Part shown: piece by piece, positions 48,671 to 58,541 of the stretch
Position numbering within the stretch: position 1 is the first letter of the stretch
Layout: the number at the start of each line of letters is the position of its first letter
From: Sipunculus nudus
Taxonomy: Eukaryota; Annelida; Sipuncula; Golfingiida; Sipunculidae
DNA length: 64,000 nucleotides
Reading direction: 5' to 3'
Assembly: GCA_026874595.1 (NCBI GenBank)
Contig: CM049312.1
Location: 47,991,429-48,055,428, forward strand
The notes under the pieces: model-generated
What the model was told of the DNA's origin: nothing
Database searches by the model: none
What the model saw: only the letters and a program-made list of their open reading frames with translations
Program-made: the position numbers and the translations under genes

Positions 48671-48770
48671 CAGTATATGCTGCTAAAAATGGGGGCCTAT
48701 TCTTAAAGGTGGGGGGCGTACTATGTCTGGGGATACTCAAGCACCTGCGGTGCCAAGAAATGTCAAGTTT

Positions 48771-49084
48771 TAATTGGGCCCTGTCATTCTCCCTGAATCA
48801 TTTAACGTACATGCACCAGGCTCGATGGACATCACTACGTAGCTGGAGATAAATCTCAACTGTTGCAGCAAACTATCGGCAGCTTCTGAAATTAATGATC
48901 ATGGTCATGCATTCAAAACTGTGTGGTTTCAAATTCGCGGTCTGGGAGCGACAGCGAATATCGCAAATTTGAAACCACCGCAAATAAGAAGACAACCACA
49001 GTATTTGTTAACAAAAAAACACTGACTTCTTTATTTATTCATATAGACATTTCCCGCTGCCTAGTGTTACAGAATCTGATTTTT
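48771..49084 (+). other. Short non-repetitive stretch with a 17-bp inverted repeat
   Basis: GTGGTTTCAAATTCGCG (48923-48939) pairs with GCAAATTTGAAACCAC (48963-48978) around a 23-base loop. No gene is seen. Confidence 0.7.
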
Positions 49085-49953
49085 AGCGAACCTGTCGGCT
49101 TATGCAATGGCACAGCGTCGTCCGTCCGTCGTCAGCAGTCCGCCGTCCGTCGTCCAGGGCTAGCTTTCCGCCGTACATGGCTGTAGGTCAGAAACCATCG
49201 GAGCTAGGAACTCCAAATTACATGTAAGAATTAGTCACATGTTAAACTTGGTGCCCTGGAGCTTATTGTTGTGTATCTGCATTAATTTAGATTTTATAGA
49301 GAAAAAGCTTAAAAACCTTTAAAAATCTTCTTCTCTGAAACTGTCCAGCCAAATTGTCCAATAATTCACAGAAATGATCCCTGGAACAATCTCTCTCAAG
49401 ATTTTTGAATGGTTCCAGTTCGGAGATTTTTGGCTGTGTTACAGGAGGTTGAACTTAGTCATCTGTCCAGAAAAGCATTCTAATATGACAATATCAGAAA
49501 TGGCTGGAGCTATCATCACCCAGTTTTATTCTAATGTGTCACATGAGTCATATCTGAAATTGGGGTACAGAGCTATAATCACCAAATTTCATACCAATGT
49601 TTGTCACATATGTCATATGGTGTTGGCGCCACCCACATTGATGTGTTTTTTACAAGCGAAAATGTAATTTTAAACTCTTCTAGCTCATACACTGATTTAT
49701 GATGAAATTATTAAGCTGATTGGTTTAAATTTTACAAGAATTATTCTATGGTAGTATTCTGCCAATTTTATAAGAAAAGATTGGGTAAATACAGTTTTAA
49801 AAAAGCATTGTAGCCAATTGATAAAGGCTTTCTATATTTGAAAACAGATTTGACAACATGCTGACTTTCAGCAGCGAAATCAAGAGGTAACTCAGTACAA
49901 ACAGGTGGGGTCCAGACATCACCATGGCAACTGACCTGGCTCTTGGGGGGGGT

Positions 49954-51402
49954 GTCTAGACAATGTGTCTAGACGTCTAGACAATTTTTAGATGCAGAAT
50001 TTCCAGATTATTGGAACTATATCTTTCAACTGTTTCAAAAAACTTGGTTTGCATTTTAAGCAAATCGGGTTTATCATCAGGTAACATGTGAACTGCTGCG
50101 CCCTCATTTTGGTTGACCTCTGACCTTTCCTCGCTGCCCATGGTCCATTTGTGCATCTGTTTCCACACATAAACCTGCATATCTCGGGAATCGTTTGACT
50201 GATCAGGCTAAAATTTTGCACAAATGTAGCCCTTTGATAGCTTTATAATATACACTAAAAATGGTGGCGCCACCTGCAACCATTTTTGCACAGCGTCCAT
50301 TTGTTCATCTACCTTCGGATAATATCACTCATATCTCAGCATTGGTTTTACTTATCCACCTGAAATTTTGCAGGTTTATACATCCTGGACAGCTTACTGG
50401 ATTTTATGACAGGTGGCGCCACCTACATTCAGGTTTACTCTGCAGACATCCAAGTCATTTCTCGGGAACCGTTTGACCGATTGGGCCAAAATTTTGCATG
50501 TGTATAGATCTCACATAGCTCTTCATCATAGGAAAATAACTGGTGGCCCCTCCTGCAACCATTTTTGCACAGCATCCACCTGTTCATCTTCCTTGTGATA
50601 ATATCACTCATATCTCAGCAGTGGTTTTACTTATCCTCCTGAAATTTTTGCAGATTTATACATCCTGGACAGCTCTCTTGCTTTTATGACAGGTGGCGCC
50701 ACCTACATTCAGGTGTACTCTGCAGACATCTAAGCTAATATTTCGGGAACCTTTGACTGATTGGGCCAAAATTTTGCATGTGTATAGATCTCACATAGCT
50801 CTTCATCATAGGCAAAACTGGTGGCGCCACCTGCATAAATTTATGCACAGCATCCATCTGTTCATCTGCCTAGGGATAAAATCACTCATATCTCAGCAGT
50901 GGTTTGACTTATCCACCTGAAATTTTGCAGGTTTATACATCCTGGACAGCTCTCTTGCTTTTATGACAAGTGGCCCCACCTACATTCAGGTTTACTCTGC
51001 AGACATCTAAGCTAATATCTCGGGAACCTTTGACCGATTGGGCCAAAATTTTGCATGTGTATAGATCTCACATAGCTCTTCATCAAAGGCAAAACTGGTG
51101 GCGCCACCTGGAACCATTTATGCACAGCGTCTGTCTGTTTGTCTGCCGTGGGCTAAAATCACTCATATCCATGTAGTTGTTTGACTTTTCTGCCTAAAAT
51201 TTTGCATATGTATACAACTTGGACAGCTTTCTGGATTTGTGGTAGGTTGCACAACCTACATACACATTTAGGCTGCAGACATCCATGCTAATATGCAACA
51301 TACCTCACTCTGTTTCCCCTTGCCACTCAATCCATGCCTCACTTCACTCTGATTTTGGCAGATACACGTAGTCACTTGTCGGCTACCCGTATTCTAGTTT
51401 TT
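49954..51402 (+). mobile_element. Family B variant, second copy with the TCTAGACG start
   Basis: Same composition as 44936-46409: a TCTAGACG hairpin remnant, the shared CAGAATTTCCAGATTATTGG block, then 280-bp units with GGTGGCGCCACC, and the terminus GGCTACCCGTATTCTAG. The units here differ in number and order from the sister copy. Confidence 0.78.
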
Positions 51403-51586
51403 AAAGTTTACACATTTTTTCTCTATTTTTCAGATATATAAATACAGACTAAATCTTGGCCTGTTGGTTAATCTGTTTGATGCTTCAGTTGAATGGGTAT
51501 CTACCATTCTGATGATAAAATTTACTTTTGTGAATCTCTTCCCAGTCAGCTGAGCGTCATGACCCATGGGTTACTTGTTTGAATGC

Positions 51587-52266
51587 AGCCGCTAGATGGC
51601 GCTGTATGCAAACCTCCCCAACATATCATATTTTGGCCATATCTCCAAAACTGTGAGCCTCAATTACATAAACTATAGCTTATTTTCATCCTCTGAGTCT
51701 TTTCTAAATCCTGGTGTAGTCATTTCGACTCAATCTTGAGTCACTTTGTCAGTGTGTCCGTCTGTTTCTCAGTTTTCATCAAATTTGCCTGCTTACGGTT
51801 CTGGCGTCTCACATATAGCATTCTACAGGTCACAGTTTTGAAAGAATCCTTTTAAAACTATTACATCTTATGTCTTACACTTATATCTCGAAACCGATTT
51901 TTCATTTTCCAGAATTTGCCGCTAGGGGGCGGTGCACTCAAACTTGCACAACATATCATTTTTTGGCCATATCTCCAAAACTATAAACCTCATTTACATA
52001 AACTATAGCTTATGTTCTTCCTCTGGGTCTTTCCAAAAACCTGGTGTATTCATTTGGTCTCAATCTTGAGTCACTTTGTCTGTGTGTCCGTCTGTTTCTC
52101 AGTTGTCCTCAAATTCGCTTGCTTGCCGGTCCTTGCGTCTCACATATAGCATTCTACAGGCCACAGTTTTGAAAGAATCCTTTTAAAACTATTACATCTT
52201 ATGTCTTACACTAATATCTCGAAACTGATTTTTCATTTTCCAGAATTGGCCGCTAGGGGGCGGTGC
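51587..52266 (+). repeat. 331-bp tandem duplication with three CTCF-like motifs
   Basis: The CACATATAGCATTCTACAGG block is at 51810 and 52141, spacing 331. GCCGCTAGATGGCGCTG (51588), GCCGCTAGGGGGCGGTGC (51918) and the same motif again (52249) head the units. These resemble the CTCF core (CCASYAGRKGGCR). All lie in the same orientation. Confidence 0.75.
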
Positions 52267-52797
52267 ACTCAAACTTGCACAACAGTTTGTCAGTATGTTT
52301 GTCTGTTTGTCAGTTGTCCTCAATTTCGCCTGTTTCCCTGCTTAAAATTGGTTCTTTCTTCACAAACTATGGATTATTTTCTTTCACTTTGACACTGCTT
52401 GTTCATCTGACTAACTTTACATCATTTCCGGCAAGCGCGTGACCTCAGGTCATTAAGTTTGTCTGTTTGTCCCTACTCTCCTTGCCACAGTTTTGCAGCA
52501 ATTGACTTGAAACTTACAGGGATGATTGACAACCCATAGTCCTGGAACCCTATTGTTTTTGGTAAACATCGTATCATGGTGAAGGTCAAAGTCATGGAAA
52601 GTATGCAATACAGTTTTTGCTCCATAACTTTGTAACAAATGGTCGTAGCCACTTAAACCATAACTTGTTTTATTTGTCATTCCATAGCCTTTTATTTAAT
52701 GGGTACCTGACTCAAATCTGCTGTTACCATGGTTACACATTTTTGGGTTAAAACTTTATAATTTGAAAATAGTCATGCTACATTTTCTATCTTTGTC

Positions 52798-54985
52798 AAT
52801 TTTTAAGCTACAGACGTCTGGTTTTGGTCATTATGTAGCTTATAGGCAGCTTGGCATGATAAAACTGAAAGTCTCGCCAAATCTCGCACTAGATCTGGTC
52901 AAACATGAAAAAACAAGATTTCACAGAAATGCTTATAACTCAGCAACTTTTTAAGCTAGACCGGTCTGGTTTTTGGCATTTCGTAACATTTGCCAGCCTG
53001 GCATGATAAAACTGCAAGACTGGCCAAATCTCGCACCATATGTTGTCAAACGAGAAAAAAACGAGATTTCACAGAAATGCTTAAAAACTCGGCAACTTTT
53101 ACAGCTACACAGGGCCAGTTTTAGGTATTTGGTAACATTTTGCCAGCTTGACATGATAAAACTACAAGTCTCGTGAAACCTCGCACCATTTGTTGTCAAA
53201 TGTGAAAAAACGAGATTTTGCGGAAATACTTATAACTTGGCAACTTTTACAGCTACACAGATCTAGTTTTTGGTATTTCCTAACATTTTGCCAGCTTGAC
53301 ATGATAAAACTAGAAGTCTCATCAAATCTCGCACCATATGTTCTCAAACGAGAAAAAACGAGATATCATGGAAATGCTTATAACGAGGCGACTTTTACAG
53401 ATATGCAGGTCTAGTTTCGGCATTTGGTAACATTTGGCCAACTTGACATAGTAAAACTACGAGACTGGCCAAATCTCGCACTTTATCTGGTCAAATGTGG
53501 AAAAACGAGATTTCACAGAAATGCATATAAGTCGGCGACTTTTACAGCTACACAGGTCTAGTTTTCGGCATTTCATAACATATGACCAGCTTGACACGCC
53601 AGAAAAGAAATCAGGCCAAATCTCGCACCATCTCTCATCAAGCAAGAAAAAACGAGATATCACGGAAATGCTTATAACTAGGCGACTTTTACGGCTAGAC
53701 AGGTCTAGTTTTTGGCATTTCATAACATTTGGACGGCTTGACATGACAAACCTGCAAGACTAGCCAAATCTGGAACCATATGTCGTCAAACGATAAAAAA
53801 CGAGATTTCACAGAAATGCTAATAACTCAGCAACTTTTACAGCTAGACAGGTCTAGTTTTCGGCATTTCTTAACATTTGGCCAGTTTGACATGACAAACC
53901 TGCAAGACTAGCCAAATCTCGCACCATATGTTGTCAAACAAGAAAAAACAAGATTTCATGGAAATGCTTATAACTCGGCGACTTTTACAGCTACACAGGT
54001 CTAGTTTTCGGCATTTCATAACATATGACCAGCTTGACACGCCAGAAAAGAAATCAGGCCAAATCTTGAAAGCGAGAAAATAAGAGATATCATGGAAATG
54101 CTTATAACTAGGTGACTTTTACAGCTACTCAGGTCTAGTTTTTGGCATTTGGTAACATTTGGCCAACTCGACATAGTAAAACTGCGAGACTGGCCAAATC
54201 TCGCACTATATCTGGTCAAATGTGGAAAAACGAGATTTCACAGAAATGCATATAAGTTGGCGACTTTTATGGCTAGACAGGTCTAGTTTTTGGCATTTCA
54301 TAACATTTGGACGGCTTGACATGACAAATCTGCAAGACTAGCCAAATCTCGCACCATTTCTTGTCAAAAGATAAAAAACGAGATTTCACAGAAATGCTAA
54401 TAACTCAATGACTTTTACAGCTAGACAGGTCTAGTTTTCGGCATTTCATAACATTTGGCCAGCTTGACATGACAAACCTGCAAGACTAGCCAAATCTCCC
54501 ACCATATCTCGTTTAACAAGATAAAATGAGATTTCGCGGAAATACTTATAACCTGGCGACTTTTAGAGCTACACAGGTCTAGTTTTCAGTATTTCATAAC
54601 ATTTTACCAGCTTGGCATGATAAAACTACAAGTCTCATCAAATCTCGCACCATATGTGGTCAAGCGAGAAAAAAATGAGATCATGGAAATGCTTATAACT
54701 AGGCGACTTTTACAGCTACTCGGGTCTAGTTTTCGGCATTTGGTAACATTTGGCCAACTTGACATAGTAAAACTGCAAGACTGGCCAAATCTCGCACCAT
54801 ATCTCGTCAAACAATAAAAAACGACATTTCACAGAAATGCTGATAACTCCGCGACTTTTTAAGCTAGATAGGTCTAGTTTTCGGCATTTCATAACATTTG
54901 GCAAGCTTGACATGACAAATCTGAAAACTTCTCACTGCTTCTTGTCAAACGAGATTAACGGGATTTCATGAAATGTTTGAACTTG
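52798..54985 (+). repeat. Satellite-like array, about 15 units of about 147 bp
   Basis: The motif GAGATTTCACAGAAATGC or a variant recurs at about 52915, 53062, 53210, 53359, 53507, 53656 and so on to about 54960, mostly at 145-149-bp spacing with two short units near 134-137. Units share CTTTTACAGCTACACAGGTC, TAGTTTTCGGCATTTCATAA and CCAAATCTCGCACCATATG. Open frames on both strands follow the period and are not real genes. Confidence 0.92.
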
Positions 54986-55312
54986 GTGCCTTTTACACTA
55001 GAAAGGTATGCAGCTATTCAAGGTCAGTATGCATACATATACGTATTATTCGTTTCTGCTGCCCCCGCAATGTTGCTCATTCATATGACTGTTTCTAAAT
55101 GCACTCTCTGTCTATCTGTCTGTATTATTTCCATTTCCGGCAATCGCGTGACCTCTGGTCATCTTGTTTAATTGTTTCTTGTTCTAAGTGTTTAGTACTT
55201 GCATTGTTCATATACATGTTACACATGTTCTTGAAAAGTATAGGTCCAGCATTGAAGCATTATACCTGGTGTTATCTCATTGCACAGGTTCACAATAGGC
55301 CTGTAGGCCTTG

Positions 55313-56928
55313 TTCTTATTTTTACGAATATTTATCTTCTTTTTTCTACTATAAAATGACAACAATCCTGTCAGTTTCTCAGCTGTGATTCCATCTAGTG
55401 TCCTAAAACCTAGTGCGTTCATTGATCACAAATGGATGCCCTATATTAATCACCCTGTCTGTCTGTCTGTTCATCTGTCTGTCTGTCCATCCATACAAAT
55501 TTTATTTTCAGATAATAACTCCAGGTTGAATTGACATATGGATTTCAAACATGACTTACACATGGCCCACCACTAAAGAAAGAACCTGTATGATTTTTGG
55601 GTCATGAGGTCAAAGGTAAAGACTCACCTATTTAAAAAGATTATGGCTGCAGTTTAAGCCAAGCTTTTCATCCCAAACTTTCCATCTTGCACATTTAGCT
55701 GACTTGCCAGTATGAGGAGAGCATAAATGAATTGAGGTCAAAGGTCAAGGTCACAGGGGCCATCTGTTCACAAATGAGTTTCCAGCTGATAACTCCAGTT
55801 TAGTTTGACATATTGGTTTCAAACTTTACTTATACATGGCTCACCATAGGGTCAAATTAGTTTATGGATGATAATTCTGCTTGGCTAGACAGATTGGCTT
55901 CAAACTTGATTTATTAATGACCCATCACTTAAGTAAGAAACATTTTGCTTTTCAGGGTCCAGACGTCAAAGGTAAAGGTCACAGGAGCCACATCTTCAAA
56001 ATGATTGTGGATGAACTGTAAATCAAACTTTTCATCCCAAACTTTCCATCTTTCACAAATGGGTTACTTGCCAAAAGTGAGGAAATCTGAAGGTTTTGAG
56101 GTTACCTGGTCAGAGTTCAAGGTTGTTACAATAGTCTAAATGCTGCAAGTTCAAAGATAATAAGTTCTAAGAATTTTTGGTCACAAGGTCACAGGACTGT
56201 CATTCTGAAAAATTTCTCTAAAAATATCCTTTTACTCTTTAACTTATAGACAAATTCAGCTAAGTCAAGACCAACGGGTCCCTAGTTCTTGATGACAGTC
56301 TTGTCAGAGTATTAGTTTTGTAATCATATATTTAGAACTTAACTATAACCAAGTAGGAGGGCCCCTTTCCTTTTAGCTTCTCATATGCTTTTATATATGA
56401 AAAACATTACAATAGAATATTTTGCATTTGCAAAAATTTCAAACTTCAGCTGAGCGCCGTGACCCATGGGTCCCTTGTTCTTCATGACAGTCTTGTCAAA
56501 GTATTAGTTTTGTTATCATATATTAAGAACTTTACTTTAACCAAGTAGGAGGTCCATTTCCTCTTAGCTTCTCATATGCTTTTACATATGAAGAACATTA
56601 CAATAGAATCAGCATATTTTGCATTTGCTTAAATTTTTCAAACTTCAGCTGAGCACCGTGACCCATGGGTCCCTTGTTATTGCAAGTGTGTAAAATTTAT
56701 TTAATTTAAAAAATTTAAAGTTAAATTTCAACTGAATACATTTTATAAAATAAAAAATACATATATTTAATAATATATATTATAAAAAATAGTGTAAACT
56801 AATGTAAAACATATGTGTAAACTACTGAACTGTCAACAGTTTATCAAAAAGCCAAACCAAACATGTCAACCAGCCATGGCCTATATATTACCTTTTCTTC
56901 TTAGACTCTATCTCCATTTGATATTTTT
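55313..56928 (+). repeat. C-type interiors with several solo C 3' ends
   Basis: The first part matches 16980-17870 and includes a triple AGGTCA at 55735-55753. C-type 3' ends occur at about 56249-56286 (ending CCCTAG), 56450-56477 and 56645-56677 (ending CCCTTG). The last two are separated by a repeated block of about 195 bp (TTCATGACAGTCTTGTCAAA). No gene is present. Confidence 0.65.
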
Positions 56929-56931
56929 TTA

Positions 56932-57769
56932 AGGCCCTGTCACATTAGCACTGCATGGGCCATACGGGCTTGTTGGTGCATGAATTTTGTTGCACTCAGG
57001 AAAAATTGTGTAGGCAAGCCAAGATTTGGGTAGGTTTTATGTGGAACTTGCTTGTTGGATGCGTTGAATCTGTGTGGGCCATGCCTGTGCTCCTTGTGAC
57101 ATGAAGGCCAGGCGCGTGAGAGCTTACAGACAGGTCCTTGTTAGCTCCAGGCCACATATGGGCACTGCGGCTTATCTGCACACCAGCTCCAGGCCACATA
57201 TTGGGGAGTAGTGCGTGCCGGTAGCACGACTATTTATACGGCAGAGGTAGTTGCAGAACGCCAGCAACTTCCCTGAAGCCAGCCCTCAGATTACCAGCAG
57301 GATGACCGTAGCTAGCCTTCAACATGCCCTCACTTTCCTTGTATACCTCGCTCCATGCCAGCAGAAATAACGGGATACACAGGCAGGTCGGCAGTACCAA
57401 CACCGTTCCTTGTCAGCAAAAGGCATGCTACAATCTGGCATCTGACAAGTGCTGGCGCGAAATTGCCACAGGGCTACAGCCAACCGACTTTCTTCAAGCA
57501 GGTTAACTGCCTGTGATTTGCGACCACTACGGGCCTCCTGCTGGTGTTCTGCGTGAACTTCTGTGGGCAAACTCCTGCAGCTTAACCGGACCAAGTTTTG
57601 AGCATGTTCAAAACTTTGCTGCGGGCAATTTGGAATTCCGTGCTCACCTGTGGGCAAGTCCGGACAAGAAACAGGCAAGATTCTGCCAGGTCAGTGCCAA
57701 CTGCGGGGAGCTGCGGGCAGCCAAAATTGTCACCTGTAAGTTGCACGCAGTGCTAATGTGACAGGGGCT
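56932..57769. mobile_element. PIF/Harbinger-like MITE, 838 bp, TTA target duplication
   Basis: The terminal inverted repeats are 23 bp, one mismatch: AGGCCCTGTCACATTAGCAC at the left and, inverted, AGCCCCTGTCACATTAGCAC at the right. TTA is duplicated on both sides (56929-56931 and 57770-57772). The C paralogue at 14529-14556 (CCATTAGATATTATTTTAGA then TTTTTACC) is the empty site. The interior is GC-richer than its surroundings and encodes no recognisable transposase. A 3-bp TTA/TAA duplication points to PIF/Harbinger. Confidence 0.88.
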
Positions 57770-57772
57770 TTA

Positions 57773-58541
57773 GATTTTTACCTTCAAGTTCAACTTCAGC
57801 TGAGCACAGTGACCCATGGGTCCCTTGTTTAATTCAACCACCAGGGGTCGCTGCATTTTAACCACTTCAAAAAATCATTTTTGTTCCATAGCTTAAAAAT
57901 TATGAATAATGTCACAACTTTAATTTCTGGATCTGAAACTAGGGTAAAGGGCTTATTTTTTGGCAACTTGACTGATTCTGCAGTTACCATGGTGACCTAC
58001 TTAAGAATAGAATAATTGGCATTTTTATGTCAGCCTTTGTAACTTTGTGATTTTAAAGCTATAAAGGTTTAGTTTTTTTTGTATCAGGCAGCATTAATTT
58101 AATGTTTCACTTAATTTGTGAACATATTCTGACTAGATGTATATTTCCAGTAAAAATAACTGACACCTGATTTGGACTTCTGATGTTTTATTTTCAGATA
58201 TATCAAGCTTTAATATCATGCATATATTGCATGTCTTCACAAGATTCCCCCATGCACAGGTGGGATACAAATATTGTATTTCATTGAACAGACGCCGGGC
58301 CTTAAATAGTCGCCTGCCTTATTTAGTCGCTGGGGCAAAATAGTGTTCCAGAAAAATAAATGCCAGCCTTAAATAGACGCCCGGTGTTGTTCAGAGGCCT
58401 GGTTTCAGAGTAGTTTCCATGTTTGTCTTTTCCCGTCACTATAATTGGTGTATTTACCAGTCAAATTGACAGGAGATTGTTTTAGCTTCGGTTTGTGTTT
58501 GTGTTGATAATATGTTTAATTCTTCTATAATCTTTCTCTTT
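57773..58541 (+). other. C 3' end, then a mostly non-repetitive stretch
   Basis: The C terminus CAGCTGAGCACAGTGACCCA then TGGGTCCCTTG ends at about 57828. A CTCF-like ACCACCAGGGGTCGCTGC follows at 57837. At 58290-58410 two inverted blocks (CCGGGCCTTAAATAGTCGCC, CCTTAAATAGACGCCCGG) suggest the end of another repeat family. No gene is seen. Confidence 0.55.

Larger units (their letters stand above)
46594..48770 (+). mobile_element. Family E element with a nested hAT-like MITE
   Basis: It starts with the hairpin GTATCCCCAGAC-AAA-GTCGGGATAC. The inverted partner GTCTGGGGATAC is at 48725-48736, followed by a 3' hairpin GCACC-TGC-GGTGC and TTTT. The interior holds repeated blocks of about 150 and 300 bp with ATGAGGTCAAAGGTCAAGGT then CACAGG. 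The hAT-like MITE interrupts at 48109-48670. No protein is encoded. Confidence 0.8.
51579..55166 (+). mobile_element. Family F-type element(s), ending GTGACCTCTGGTCATCTTG
   Basis: The 3' end CGCGTGACCTCTGGTCATCT then TG at 55145-55166 has a TGACC/GGTCA hairpin and CTTG before a T-run, like the other families. A related ending, GCGCGTGACCTCAGGTCATT, is at 52434-52453, so two copies are probably fused. The 5' end is uncertain; the inverted pair GACTCAA-TC-TTGAGTC at about 51728 is a candidate. The interior has a 331-bp duplication and a long satellite. No gene is present. Confidence 0.55.
49085..55312 (+). mobile_element. Family A element hosting B, C and F material
   Basis: It starts AGCGAACCTGTCGGCTTATG and ends CAGGTTCACAATAGGCCTGT then AGGCCTTG. 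Inside are a B variant (49954-51402), a C 3' end (about 51546-51575), CTCF-like motif repeats, and the 147-bp satellite in an F element that ends at 55166. The A text TTAATTGTTTCTTGTTCTAA resumes there, as at 28040. Confidence 0.72.

Noticed and set aside
52951-54913. Several open frames of 60-95 codons on both strands
   Set aside because: They recur with the 147-bp satellite period and appear on both strands, so they are by-products of the array.
57319-57761. Open frames of 119 (-) and 82 (+) codons with cysteine-rich, balanced composition
   Set aside because: They lie wholly inside the Harbinger-like MITE, overlap on opposite strands, and have no recognisable domain; GC content explains the open length.
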